This document shows positions 8,366 through 15,928 of a stretch of DNA of 22,593 nucleotides, in pieces. Position 1 is the first letter of the stretch. Each line of letters starts with the position of its first letter. The DNA is from a virus: IMG/VR virus record IMGVR_UViG_3300031227_000472, positions 1 through 22,593 of that record; one strand, 5' to 3'. The notes under the pieces are model-generated. The model saw only the letters and a list, made by a program, of their open reading frames with translations, did no database searches and was not told the DNA's origin. A program made the position numbers and the translations under genes.

Positions 8366-8391
8366 GGGGGCCAGGGCTAATCCCGGTCCCC
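8366..8391 (+). other. GC-rich hairpin in the leader of the next gene
   Basis: GGGGGCC (8366-8372) pairs with GGTCCCC (8385-8391), using one G-T wobble. After a bulged A, GGG pairs with CCC around a five-base loop. No T tract follows, so it is not a simple terminator. It ends five bases before the GGAG of gene 8405 and could protect or pause the message. Confidence 0.55.
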
Positions 8392-8404
8392 TCATGGAGA
8401 AAAT

Positions 8405-8767
8405 ATGAAACTATTGATTGTGATACTTGCAATGATTTACGCCGGTGTGTGTCATGCCGCTGATAGTTTCAGCACCTTTACCCTCACGACACACACACAG
8501 ACTTCGACGGTACAACAGACCGAGTATTCAGATCCTTTCACGGGTGAGATTGACGAAATATCCGTTTACTCTTCGGCTGGTGTTACGGGTTCAGTTGCCA
8601 TAGCAGCAATTGATTCGTACTCCGGCAACGCGCTTGTCTTGGCGACGAACGTGGCGGTAAGCGAGTATATGGTGTGGCGGCCAAGGGTTATGCCAGTGAG
8701 TATTGACGGCGCAACTACGTTGGTTATTACCAATTCAGCCACAGAAGCACGGTTCAATTGTCACTAG
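8405..8767 (+). CDS. Small secreted-type beta-rich protein, interrupted by amber codon
   Basis: The open frame codes for 120 residues. The N-terminus MKLLIVILAMIYAGVCHA is a clear signal peptide with a probable cut after Ala18. The mature part is beta-rich (Thr, Ser, Val) and resembles small phage decoration or fibre modules; no family is recognised. The frame stops at TAG 8765-8767, but the same frame stays open for 25 more codons to TGA 8843-8845, and the added segment ends in a convincing strand, VFRVYIKIKD. The longer end falls on the SD of the capsid gene, as expected in this tightly packed operon, whereas the short form leaves an 88-base gap. A nonsense change, a suppressed stop or readthrough are all possible. 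SD is GGAG at 8396-8399. Confidence 0.65.
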   Translation: MKLLIVILAMIYAGVCHAADSFSTFTLTTHTQTSTVQQTEYSDPFTGEIDEISVYSSAGVTGSVAIAAIDSYSGNALVLATNVAVSEYMVWRPRVMPVSIDGATTLVITNSATEARFNCH

Positions 8768-8845
8768 GAACGCATCAGAGCAATCCTGACTGGTGCGAAT
8801 ATTACGAGTTCAGTATTCAGGGTTTACATTAAGATCAAAGATTGA
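8768..8845 (+). other. In-frame continuation of gene 8405 after the amber stop
   Basis: Twenty-five sense codons follow TAG in the same frame and end at TGA 8843-8845. The predicted segment begins ERIRAILTGANI and ends VFRVYIKIKD, with alternating hydrophobic residues like a terminal beta strand. The TGA overlaps the GAGGAG SD of the capsid gene. Confidence 0.55.
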
Positions 8846-8855
8846 GGAGAATATC

Positions 8856-9797
8856 ATGCCTGGAATGGAAGCATATATGACGGAAGATGGCCGGAGAGAA
8901 GATCTCGAAGCTATCGAGGTAAATCCGATACTGAGTTACATCGGAACACGGTTCTATCCTATTCTGACGACAACTCAGAAAACAGGATCAGTATATTATA
9001 CCACGCTCACCGCTGATGCCGCATCGCAGGATGCACTTGCGCGTGGCACGGCTTTGACGCCGGTGTATCTGACTGAGAGCGTACTAACATATTCGGCAGC
9101 GAGTGTTGAGAAGCGGTATGCAATCGGACGCGATGAAGTCAAACAGATGAGTGGAATTGAGAAGGCCGACAGGCTTGGCGGCATGGCTTCAAAGCGCAGT
9201 GTGTTGAGAACGCAGGAAACGGCACTGGCATTACAGTTACAGACGGTAGGCTCGCATCAGACGGCGGCTCATGTGGCTGGTGCGTTTTTGTCAGAAGCAA
9301 ACATAGCACGCGAAGCAATCCGCAGGTATCCCGGGAAGATGGCCTTTGCATGTGGATTCACCGTATTCAACGCCATTATGAGGTTTACAGAAGTGCTTAA
9401 CCAGTTCAGTCTGGCAGCTCTCATGCTCGGCGGCGGCGAGGCGAAGGATGTGATTGCTGGCTCACCGAACGCATTGAAGATGATCCTTGCAGGGCTCTTG
9501 TCGGTTGACGAGATTCTTGTCGGTGACGACGACCATTGGGGCGTTGATGTCGGTTTTTCCGGTATCGGCTGTAATGGCGTGTTTGTGAAGCTGCCCGGGA
9601 CGGATGAGTTCAGTCACAAGATGGACCCTGTGCTTGGCAAGCTTGTTCAATATCTGCCGGATGGCGTTCAGCCTTACATAGTCGAATCGTTCTATCACAA
9701 AGAACTGAAATCGAATATGTACGACGCAGAGACATGGTATTCCATTGAGGAAATGAATGCCGAAGCAGCGTATGTCCTGACCGACATCATCGCGTAA
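8856..9797 (+). CDS. Major capsid protein (probable, HK97-like fold)
   Basis: A 313-residue protein from ATG 8856, which has a textbook SD (GAGGAG at 8844-8849, six-base spacing). A GTG at 8793 would lengthen it but has no SD and overlaps the tail end of gene 8405. The product lacks cysteine-rich or membrane features. Its length and its location after the protease/scaffold and before head-tail joining genes fit a major capsid protein. The middle holds a substrate-like block (YAIGRDEVKQMSG) and the C-terminus a segment VQPYIVESFYHKELKSN and then MYDAETWYSIEEMNAEAAYV, the type of ending seen in HK97-fold capsids. The call rests mainly on position, size and lack of a better candidate. A strong hairpin follows it. 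Confidence 0.75.
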   Translation: MPGMEAYMTEDGRREDLEAIEVNPILSYIGTRFYPILTTTQKTGSVYYTTLTADAASQDALARGTALTPVYLTESVLTYSAASVEKRYAIGRDEVKQMSGIEKADRLGGMASKRSVLRTQETALALQLQTVGSHQTAAHVAGAFLSEANIAREAIRRYPGKMAFACGFTVFNAIMRFTEVLNQFSLAALMLGGGEAKDVIAGSPNALKMILAGLLSVDEILVGDDDHWGVDVGFSGIGCNGVFVKLPGTDEFSHKMDPVLGKLVQYLPDGVQPYIVESFYHKELKSNMYDAETWYSIEEMNAEAAYVLTDIIA

Positions 9798-9805
9798 GGA
9801 AGTGA

Positions 9806-9853
9806 AGAATCCTATGCCGCGGAGAGGTCGGTTCCTTTCCGCGGCATAATTCT
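9806..9853 (+). terminator. Long hairpin after the capsid gene
   Basis: TATGCCGCGGAGAGG (9813-9827) pairs with CCTTTCCGCGGCATA (9834-9848), a 15-bp stem with one G-T wobble and a six-base loop. AGAAT (9806-9810) and ATTCT (9849-9853) extend it past a two-base bulge. The T tract is poor, so it may be a partial terminator or 3'-end stabiliser that raises capsid message over downstream genes. Confidence 0.6.
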
Positions 9854-9866
9854 ATACAAGGACATA

Positions 9867-10190
9867 ATGGCGATAGACATTAAAACACTCGCGCAAGCGG
9901 AACTCGCAAAGATCATTCTGGCGCATCCGACTACGGTAGTAACTGTCGTGAACGGCGAGAACTCTGCTCAGTGCATCAGGGATATGACGATGGGGGAGGC
10001 CGACCTCGGAGAGATGGGCGAGGCCGGAGAGACAACGGGGAAGGTCTACGGCAACGCAGACACGCTCGGAACGATTACGAACGGTCAGACGATTACAGTC
10101 GGAGACTCAGCGGCTAACGTCATGAATCACGACACGGATCCGGCAGGCGCGATAACAACAATCGACTACACACTACAGAAACCAAAATGA
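9867..10190 (+). CDS. Head-tail joining protein, gpFII-like (putative)
   Basis: A 107-residue protein with no cysteine pair or membrane segment. It has a short N-terminal helix (LAQAELAKIILAHP), then a strand-rich body: VTVVNGENSAQCIRDM, a GKVYGNADTLG strand, an ITNGQTITVGDSAANV hairpin, and a final strand TTIDYTLQKPK. This order of small strands, with a G-x-x-I-x-x-G turn and a closing beta strand, is like lambda FII-type joining proteins that link the connector to the tail. Its position immediately after the capsid gene agrees. AAGGA at 9858-9862 is the SD. The stop overlaps the next start (ATGA). Confidence 0.5.
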   Translation: MAIDIKTLAQAELAKIILAHPTTVVTVVNGENSAQCIRDMTMGEADLGEMGEAGETTGKVYGNADTLGTITNGQTITVGDSAANVMNHDTDPAGAITTIDYTLQKPK

Positions 10191-10858
10191 GCGCACCTTC
10201 AGGAAGTATTAAGATGATCGGCAACTGGAAGAAAGACATGGATGTCTCTCTCGGGTGGGCTTTGAACACGACGTACGATGTAGCAGGTAGGAGCATTGCA
10301 GAGGCGACGAAACACGCAATCATTTTAATGGCGAAGTCTTTAGCAAGCGCCAGAACCGGACTGACAAAGAAATCAAAGAAGAACCGGAAGATCGAGCGCG
10401 ACGAGAAGAAGCGTCCGTATATTGCCAAGCTCGAGAAGGACGGAGGCACTAAGCGCTGGTATCTCCCGAACAAGAAGCATAAGCCTGACGAATACGCACG
10501 TCTGCTCTCGGAACTCAGACCGATAGGCAACCAAGGGCTGGCAAGGCACTCGTGGTTATGGGGGCTCAAGGGTTTGAAAGTGAGCGCTAACACTCGCAAG
10601 CCGATGCCTGGTGTGTCTACCATGCGCCGACTCGTGACGAAGACGGTGGGGGGCTACATCCTAACGAACCGACTGAGCTATATCCGTAAGGCCCTCGCGC
10701 CGGGCTGGAAGCAGACTGTCCAGCGCCTTGCGGCCAACAAGATTATGAAGCAGGCGCAAATGAAGATGAAGAGCAAGTGGGAGCGAGAGTTGCGAAGATT
10801 CGGTACACGCAAGGCCGCAGCCAGACAACCTGACCTCGCTAAATACTTTATGAGGTAA
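10187..10858 (+). CDS. Neck/minor tail protein (putative, gp10 or gpZ-like)
   Basis: A 223-residue, strongly basic protein. The N-terminus (GNWKKDMDVSLGWALNTT, then a helix AEATKHAIILMAKSLASAR) resembles the opening helix of HK97 gp10 and lambda gpZ-type neck or tail-completion proteins, which begin with a helix followed by a basic linker. The middle is rich in Lys and Arg (KKSKKNRKIERDEKKRP). The C-terminal third contains several helices with positive charge. It lies between the joining protein and the tail terminator, exactly where such a protein is expected. ATGA overlap with the previous gene. The assignment is by position and composition; sequence similarity was not tested. Confidence 0.5.
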   Translation: MSAPSGSIKMIGNWKKDMDVSLGWALNTTYDVAGRSIAEATKHAIILMAKSLASARTGLTKKSKKNRKIERDEKKRPYIAKLEKDGGTKRWYLPNKKHKPDEYARLLSELRPIGNQGLARHSWLWGLKGLKVSANTRKPMPGVSTMRRLVTKTVGGYILTNRLSYIRKALAPGWKQTVQRLAANKIMKQAQMKMKSKWERELRRFGTRKAAARQPDLAKYFMR

Positions 10859-10860
10859 TC

Positions 10861-11307
10861 ATGAGTTGGGCCGTAGAAGAATATTCAGAGGATGCGGTTC
10901 TGGCATACCTGAACAGCAAGCTACAGACAGGCTTGCTTAAGCCGTATGTCGCATGGACGAATGAGGATCGCAAGTATCCGTGCTTTGTTGTTCACTGCGG
11001 AGAAACAGACAATGTGACTGACGAGTTCACAGGGCATCGTCAGGCGGCTATTGATGTCGCGGTAATGTCACAGGCTGTTGCTTCCGGTGGGGTATCGGCA
11101 AGGAACCGCAACAGGGTTTTTCGTGATGCCGTTATTACAGCTCTAGCACAGACGAAACTCTATAACGACATCAACGCTTTAGCGCCTACTGGTGTCGTAT
11201 TCTCAAAGGCGCGAATAGGCAGGATTACGAGAGCCGTGGAAACCGACCAGCGCGTTTTTGTTTCTGAAATAACAATCATCTCAACAGTAAGCCCAAAGGA
11301 AGTATAA
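10861..11307 (+). CDS. Tail terminator / tail-completion protein (putative)
   Basis: A 148-residue protein. The pattern is that of gpU-like tail terminators: an N-terminal helix (EDAVLAYLNSKLQ), a strand (YPCFVVHCGETDNV), a second strand (RQAAIDVAVMSQA), an RNRVFRDAVITALAQ helix, and C-terminal strands (ETDQRVFVSEITIIST). Such proteins cap the growing tail tube and link it to the head. It follows the neck gene after a two-base gap and its stop overlaps the next start (TAATG). GAGGT lies just upstream as SD. No cysteine motifs or catalytic signatures. The fold agrees well, but no comparison could be run. Confidence 0.58.
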   Translation: MSWAVEEYSEDAVLAYLNSKLQTGLLKPYVAWTNEDRKYPCFVVHCGETDNVTDEFTGHRQAAIDVAVMSQAVASGGVSARNRNRVFRDAVITALAQTKLYNDINALAPTGVVFSKARIGRITRAVETDQRVFVSEITIISTVSPKEV

Positions 11308-11714
11308 TGAAAAAACTTCTCTTAATCCTTATGCTCTGCGTTCCCTGTATAGTGTCCGGCCTTGAATCAGCGTCGATCACCATGACGAACCTGAGGGGCG
11401 AAGCGCAGACTGCCGCCGATTCAGCCACGTTCTATCGTGGAGATCAGATTCAGTTCACTAACTGTATCGCATACTCAGGAACAAGCACATCAAGCGCGAT
11501 ACAGGATTTAACGGGCCTGACGCTTACGGTGAGCCACGGTGACAGCATAGGAACTACAACGGTTGGACCGGGACAGTCAACAATGCAACGTCTGGCCTAT
11601 GGAGCGCTTCTACCGCGCTGGCAACGAATGAGGCCGACAAGACCTACAGCACATATATCCAAGTGCGGATCACGGACGGGACAAACTCATTTACATATCC
11701 ACGCAAGACACTGA
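11307..11714 (+). CDS. Secreted-type beta protein with probable frame change
   Basis: The open frame codes for 135 residues. Residues 1-18 (MKKLLLILMLCVPCIVSG) look like a signal peptide. The segment up to about residue 85 is a beta-rich domain (FYRGDQIQFTNCIAYSG, LTGLTLTVSHGDS) like small fibre or baseplate modules. After that the sequence turns into Arg/His/Pro-rich text (LPRWQRMRPTRPTAHISK) that does not look like the rest. The -1 frame is open from 11543 to TGA 11732-11734 and gives a natural continuation with strands such as STYIQVRITDGTNSF. That end overlaps the next start as ATGA, as in the neighbouring genes. The interruption is therefore a shift of frame, not a real C-terminus. TAATG start overlap; SD AAGGAAG. 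Confidence 0.62.
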   Translation: MKKLLLILMLCVPCIVSGLESASITMTNLRGEAQTAADSATFYRGDQIQFTNCIAYSGTSTSSAIQDLTGLTLTVSHGDSIGTTTVGPGQSTMQRLAYGALLPRWQRMRPTRPTAHISKCGSRTGQTHLHIHARH

Positions 11715-11734
11715 AAGTGCAACCGAAGCTATGA
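11543..11734 (+). other. Displaced -1 frame continuation of gene 11307
   Basis: This frame opens after TGA 11540-11542. It encodes NGWTGTVNNATSGLWSAS and later STYIQVRITDGTNSF, ending KTLKVQPKL at TGA 11732-11734. The stop forms ATGA with the start at 11731. The switch from the upstream frame lies roughly between 11545 and 11565. I see no canonical X XXY YYZ slippery heptamer there. Confidence 0.6.
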
Positions 11735-12408
11735 GCAACTGGGGAACAATCGCGCTCGGATGCAGGATAGGAGAGAGGGCCGATCCTCTATTCGTGCGCT
11801 CCTGGCAAAACATGATCGCAAGCGGATTGCGAAAGGGTGACGGGATGATCGATCCGGCAGTTGAGATGCCGCATCACTTTGCAGCTAACTATCTGGCCAA
11901 GCTGTTTTTGAAGTCAGACGCGAACACGCTTTGCATGGTGGACAGCGACATGATCTTCTCGGCTGATACTTTATCGAAGCTCAGGGACAACCCCGAAGGG
12001 GCAGGCTACGGTACGCTATCTCCGCTGTGTACGACACGCCGGAATCCCTACGTGCCAGTGGTTCTAACCACGAAGGGGAAGAGCGCATGGACGGCTAGGG
12101 TTGACCTCGTTGACGGTTCGCTGGTACAGGTTGACGCAACGTGTGTCGCGTTCGCCCTGATCAGACGGCAAGTATTCCTCGACATAGATGAGAAGTTCAA
12201 GGTCGGAGGCTGGTTCTTCGATTGGGGCCCGCAGGGCTACGGCGAGGATACGACATTCAGTGACAGGGCCAGGGCGTGCGGATATAAGATCGGGATAGAT
12301 ACCGGAATCCAGATCGGACATAGGGGCTCAATGACATTCGGATGGGATGTAGAGAAGAAACAAACAGTATTCAGCGACTACAATCAAGTGAAACTGTTTA
12401 CAACATAA
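11731..12408 (+). CDS. GT-A type glycosyltransferase
   Basis: A 225-residue protein with a GT-A glycosyltransferase layout. CMVDSDMIFS (68-77) holds the DxD motif (Asp71-Ser-Asp73) that binds the metal and nucleotide-sugar. GEDTTFSDRARACGYKIGID (171-190) carries the acidic pair after Gly171, and GHRG (196-199) provides the late histidine usual in this superfamily. It should transfer a sugar from a nucleotide-sugar donor; the acceptor is unknown. It has no membrane segment, so it probably acts in the cytoplasm. Its place between tail-completion and tail-tube genes suggests it glycosylates a virion or secreted structural protein, which is inference. ATGA overlap with the preceding displaced frame. 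Confidence 0.8.
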   Translation: MSNWGTIALGCRIGERADPLFVRSWQNMIASGLRKGDGMIDPAVEMPHHFAANYLAKLFLKSDANTLCMVDSDMIFSADTLSKLRDNPEGAGYGTLSPLCTTRRNPYVPVVLTTKGKSAWTARVDLVDGSLVQVDATCVAFALIRRQVFLDIDEKFKVGGWFFDWGPQGYGEDTTFSDRARACGYKIGIDTGIQIGHRGSMTFGWDVEKKQTVFSDYNQVKLFTT

Positions 12409-12421
12409 TAAGGAGGATATC

Positions 12422-12787
12422 ATGGCCGCAGTAGTACAAGGCACAACTCTCATGATCACGTTCGGAAGTTATGCATACACCGGGTTCATTCCGGAGACGA
12501 TGACCGTCAGCTACCCGAACGGAAACGTGAAGGTAGTGCGCGGAGTTAGTGGCGAAACTCTGACTAAGATATATATGGACCCGAGTCAGAGCGTCAAGGG
12601 CGATTTTATTATCCTCGGCGCAACCGGCACGATCATCCCTCCGATAGAGGGCGCGGCTGTTACGCTCACGCCTCCAACTGGAACATCGACGATTTACGGG
12701 TGTATATCCGCAGAGGTATCGTTCTCAGCCGACGAAACAAAGCTGACACTTGATCTGATCAAAGAAACCAGCATGACATATGCCTAA
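12422..12787 (+). CDS. Small tail-tube candidate
   Basis: A 121-residue beta-rich protein with no cysteine motif and no membrane segment. Strand-like stretches alternate with Pro/Gly turns (TTLMITFGSYAYTGF, NVKVVRGVSGETLTK, AEVSFSADETKLTLDLI). It has a very strong SD (AAGGAGGATATC before ATG). It lies immediately before the chaperone candidate and tape measure, where the major tail protein is found in siphoviruses. The length is short for most tail-tube proteins but within range for the smallest ones. Alternatively it is a minor tail component. Confidence 0.45.
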   Translation: MAAVVQGTTLMITFGSYAYTGFIPETMTVSYPNGNVKVVRGVSGETLTKIYMDPSQSVKGDFIILGATGTIIPPIEGAAVTLTPPTGTSTIYGCISAEVSFSADETKLTLDLIKETSMTYA

Positions 12788-12796
12788 GGAGGAACA

Positions 12797-13387
12797 ATGC
12801 AGGGTGCGTTCATTTCTGCGCTTACCTATCAACCTCCTGTTGTGCTAGGCCGTCAACTGCTACACTTCTCACCGTGGCACGGCCTCATGCTGGAGGCCGC
12901 TGGCTCTCCCTACCTGGTTGAAGGCAAGACTACCGTTGCAGATATGATTTACGGTGTATGGGTGTGCTCCACGAGTTTCTCAGAAGGGTATGCCAAGGCC
13001 GGTGATGGCATCGGCGCTTCTAAATGGGGTAAGAAGGAAAAGCGTTCTGATCGCACTGAGGCCAAAGCCCTGTTTGATGAGTATATTATCAAATCCTTTG
13101 CTTGTCCTGATTATTGGAGTACGGGCGGCGGCGCACAACTCAAAGCCCCCTACTGGTGGCATCTGGCTCTCTTCGGCCAGAATGTTCTCGGATTATCCGA
13201 AGCGAAGGCATGGGATCATCCGATTATGAAACTTGTGTGCTACCGCGCGTGTGATGCGGAATCCAACGGATGGGATAAGCTAAAGACAGAGAACGAGATG
13301 GAAGGTTCGAGAGTGTTGAGGGCTGATATGGAGAAGGAAGAGGCCGACAAGAACAATAATGCAGCACGCAAAACGAGAATGAAATAA
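12797..13387 (+). CDS. Tail assembly chaperone candidate
   Basis: A 196-residue protein with a strong SD (AAGGAGG at 12786-12792). It is helix-rich with Trp and aromatic residues (SPWHGLMLEAAGSPYL, APYWWHLALFGQ, MKLVCYRACDAESNGWD). The C-terminal 40 residues are highly charged (EMEGSRVLRADMEKEEADK) and probably disordered. Its position before the tape measure matches the tail assembly chaperone of siphoviruses, which wraps the tape measure. The usual -1 shifted extension was not found: no long overlapping frame and no slippery site stand out near the end. Recognition is by position and composition only. Confidence 0.42.
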   Translation: MQGAFISALTYQPPVVLGRQLLHFSPWHGLMLEAAGSPYLVEGKTTVADMIYGVWVCSTSFSEGYAKAGDGIGASKWGKKEKRSDRTEAKALFDEYIIKSFACPDYWSTGGGAQLKAPYWWHLALFGQNVLGLSEAKAWDHPIMKLVCYRACDAESNGWDKLKTENEMEGSRVLRADMEKEEADKNNNAARKTRMK

Positions 13388-14625
13388 TGGCCGTAACTCT
13401 TAAAGCTATAGGCAAACTGGACGGCAAGCAGTTCCATGGTGAAGTCAAGAAGATGGGGAACAATGTCGATCGGTTTGGCAAGAATCAGCTTGGCGCATTG
13501 AAGGGCATGATCGCCGGGGCGTTCTCTGTTGGGGTGATTGTTAACTTTAGCCGGAAGTTATTGAAGACCGCTGATGACTTACAGACCGCAGCCAACATCT
13601 TTTCACTCTCGATGGAAACGATGCTCGCATGGCAGAGCGTAATGGCAGAGAGCGGGATTACGGCGGAGCGGTTCAACAAGATTTTCGGTAGGATAGCCAG
13701 CGCGCAGGGTGACGTTCGGCGTGGCTTGGCAACATACGTTGACGCTATAAACGATATGAACATCGCGCAGGAAGAGTTTGTCGGCATCGGCGTAGACGAG
13801 GCATTGTTGTTGATGGCCAAAAGATATGAACAGGCCGGTGACAAGGGGATGTTTGTCGAGGGTGTTACGAAGTTGTTAGGCACTCGCGTGATTGGATTGG
13901 TCGAGGTTTTCCAGAGATTGAACCGGGACGGAATGGAACCGTACATCGCAAACGCGAAGACCGCAGCCGAGGGAATGACGGAGCTGGCGGCGGCAAGCGA
14001 CGCACTTGAAAAGGCCGGGAACAAGGTTACTCTATGGGCTGCTTCGGTGGTTCCACCGCTGATGAAGATCGGTGAAGTTCTAGGCAAGCTTGTTGATCTT
14101 GCGAGCGCGCTGGGGCCTACTGGAATCATTGGTTCAATTATGGGCGTTGGGTTCAAAGAAACATCAAGACAATTATTCAGTGGTGAAATATTCAAGTCTA
14201 TATTCCGAAAAAAACCAGAAGCAGGAGATACAACGGCTGGACCGCGCAAACAACCGGACATAGCCAAAGAGATCGCGAAGGTCAAAAAGGATTCCGGCAA
14301 GGACGATGAAGCTACCGAACGTAAGATACTGGCTATAGCAAAGCAGCGCGAAAAGATTGACGAGCAGCGCGAAAAGGTAATCTCTCAACACAGCGAACGC
14401 GAAAAAGACATTATGGGCGGCAAAGGAATCGCGACACCGGAACAGGCGCGTATAGATTCCATGCAAAGTATCGGCGGCATCATAGGTGGTGGCGGCAAGG
14501 CCGACCAGGCAAGTCGCTTTGCCGAACGCGCTGAGAATATCCGCAAGGAAATAAATGCCAACCTCGAAAAAACCAATAAGAAACTAGACGACCTCTATAT
14601 GGCAACACAAGCATTGGGTGAATAA
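13387..14625 (+). CDS. Tape measure protein (short)
   Basis: A 412-residue protein. The N-terminus (LKAIGKLDGKQFHGEVKKMG, then FGKNQLGALKGMIAGAFS) is like tape measure openings, with a helical segment and a hydrophobic part FSVGVIVNF. Hydrophobic stretches appear again at SVVPPLMKIGEVLGKLVDLA. The C-terminal third is a charged coiled coil (KILAIAKQREKIDEQREKVI) and it ends NLEKTNKKLDDLYMATQ, a typical last helix. Tape measures set tail length; by the usual rule of thumb of 0.15 nm per residue this one would give a tail of about 60 nm, which is short. Start overlaps the previous stop, and the stop overlaps the next start (TAATG). Confidence 0.75.
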   Translation: MAVTLKAIGKLDGKQFHGEVKKMGNNVDRFGKNQLGALKGMIAGAFSVGVIVNFSRKLLKTADDLQTAANIFSLSMETMLAWQSVMAESGITAERFNKIFGRIASAQGDVRRGLATYVDAINDMNIAQEEFVGIGVDEALLLMAKRYEQAGDKGMFVEGVTKLLGTRVIGLVEVFQRLNRDGMEPYIANAKTAAEGMTELAAASDALEKAGNKVTLWAASVVPPLMKIGEVLGKLVDLASALGPTGIIGSIMGVGFKETSRQLFSGEIFKSIFRKKPEAGDTTAGPRKQPDIAKEIAKVKKDSGKDDEATERKILAIAKQREKIDEQREKVISQHSEREKDIMGGKGIATPEQARIDSMQSIGGIIGGGGKADQASRFAERAENIRKEINANLEKTNKKLDDLYMATQALGE

Positions 14626-15404
14626 TGGGAATAGACAATCCAACATATTTTGAAGTCAAGGGTGAATCAGACATCATTGAACTGAATCCTCGGCGGGAAT
14701 GGGATCTGAATAATGGGGTGCAGACGATTCGCAGGTTTGTGGGAACAGCCGATGTTGTGGAGCAGAAGTTTAATGAGTTCGCCGCGTCCGATTCCCCCGG
14801 TATTGATACAATGGAGGAATCATCCAATGGCAAGGACGCGCAACTCGTATGCCGCATTTTCGAGGATAGCGGCAGTTCTGCCGGGGGAAACACCGAAGCC
14901 CTCAACTCGGTATGGGAACTGATTGCCACGCCTTTATATAAGCCGATTGAAACATTCACAGGCTTCAATTCGATTTCGGCAACGCGCAAGCGTGAGCTGG
15001 AAAAGCTGGCAAGGGATCTTGATATCAGCATTGCTGATCCTTCCACAGATCCAGAAAAACGGCTTTATGGTTTTTACGCAAACCAAACACTGGACTTTCT
15101 GCTGACAGAGTTCAGGCTCAGGAAAACAATTATCCTTTCCAGCCGGTCAGCAATTACCGCGAGCTACACGAGCATGAACAAGGTGGTTTCGCTTGCGACG
15201 ATTGGTCCTCCGACTGCATTACTCGGTACACTTACCAGCCTCCCGAAACAGGACGGTTCAAGCGGACAATGGGAATGGTTGAAGCTGGCCCCGCAACTCA
15301 GACAAGTTACCAAGCGTAAGTTTCAACTCGGGTATGAATGGTGGGGGGCCGAACTGTGGGCCAAATATCCCTACGGCGGCACATGGGAACCGGAATGGAC
15401 ATAA
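14625..15404 (+). CDS. Distal tail structural protein, unknown family
   Basis: A 259-residue protein that I do not recognise by name. It is beta- and charge-rich at the start (ELNPRREWDLNNGVQTIRRF), has a helical middle (SISATRKRELEKLARDLDI) and closes with a Trp/Tyr-rich segment (FQLGYEWWGAELWAKYPYG). Proteins in this slot, right after the tape measure, form the distal tail or baseplate hub. No peptidase or lysozyme motif was seen. TAATG overlap with the tape measure stop. The following gene begins after one base. Function from position only. Confidence 0.5.
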   Translation: MGIDNPTYFEVKGESDIIELNPRREWDLNNGVQTIRRFVGTADVVEQKFNEFAASDSPGIDTMEESSNGKDAQLVCRIFEDSGSSAGGNTEALNSVWELIATPLYKPIETFTGFNSISATRKRELEKLARDLDISIADPSTDPEKRLYGFYANQTLDFLLTEFRLRKTIILSSRSAITASYTSMNKVVSLATIGPPTALLGTLTSLPKQDGSSGQWEWLKLAPQLRQVTKRKFQLGYEWWGAELWAKYPYGGTWEPEWT

Positions 15405-15405
15405 T

Positions 15406-15927
15406 ATGCCTTTAGCAAATAAAAGATACGTGGACAATGCGATAGCTCAAAGCAGAAGTCCTGAGCATCCACGGCGGATGAAGCAATCTGGTAGTACGTT
15501 TCCGTGGACTGCAATAGGATTCGGGTATCAGATCAATCCTAACAGCGACGATCCTGACGAGGTACGGATATATGCCGGAGCCGTCAACGGCGTGGCGATA
15601 GCGCAGACGGATGTGACGTGTCCGGATGGTGCGGGTACGGTTTATGCCAGAGTTGCAAAGGAGGCGGGAGGCGCGGGAACGATACAGGTTGCGGCCTCTC
15701 TGCCGGCAGAGGATGCTACATACTATTATTATGACCTCTATACATTCACGGTGACAAGCGGATCAGTTGCGTTCACGAAGGCGAACAGGGCGTTCAACAT
15801 CGAGACAGGGCGGCAACTGCCGTCGAACGCAAGCGTAACACAGTATCATGTATTGCAGATTTCGGCTGATGTAGGCGGGGCAGACGACCCTACGAAGTGG
15901 ACAATAGCTACGGTGAAGTGGATTTAA
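15406..15927 (+). CDS. Tail or baseplate structural protein
   Basis: A 173-residue protein from ATG 15406. A longer frame opens at 15334 but overlaps the previous gene by 71 bases and adds a composition-odd N-terminus, so I chose the shorter start; its SD is weak. It begins with a basic helix (LANKRYVDNAIAQSRSPEHP) and then gives a beta-rich body (FPWTAIGFGYQINPN, ATYYYYDLYTFTVTSGSVAF, a closing strand WTIATVKWI). The body looks like a small strand-rich tail or fibre-base module. No known family is recognised. The next gene begins two bases downstream. Confidence 0.55.
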   Translation: MPLANKRYVDNAIAQSRSPEHPRRMKQSGSTFPWTAIGFGYQINPNSDDPDEVRIYAGAVNGVAIAQTDVTCPDGAGTVYARVAKEAGGAGTIQVAASLPAEDATYYYYDLYTFTVTSGSVAFTKANRAFNIETGRQLPSNASVTQYHVLQISADVGGADDPTKWTIATVKWI

Positions 15928-15928
15928 T

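Noticed and set aside
8793-8855. GTG start for the capsid gene at 8793
   Set aside because: No SD, and it overlaps the continuation of gene 8405; ATG 8856 has an ideal SD.
12797-13387. Programmed frameshift in the tail chaperone gene
   Set aside because: No long overlapping frame and no slippery site near the end of the gene.
13485-14300. 271-codon minus-strand frame, and other long minus-strand frames such as 19131-19826 and 10120-10623
   Set aside because: They lie opposite well-supported genes, have biased low-complexity translations and no SD or domain, and would break the one-direction operon.
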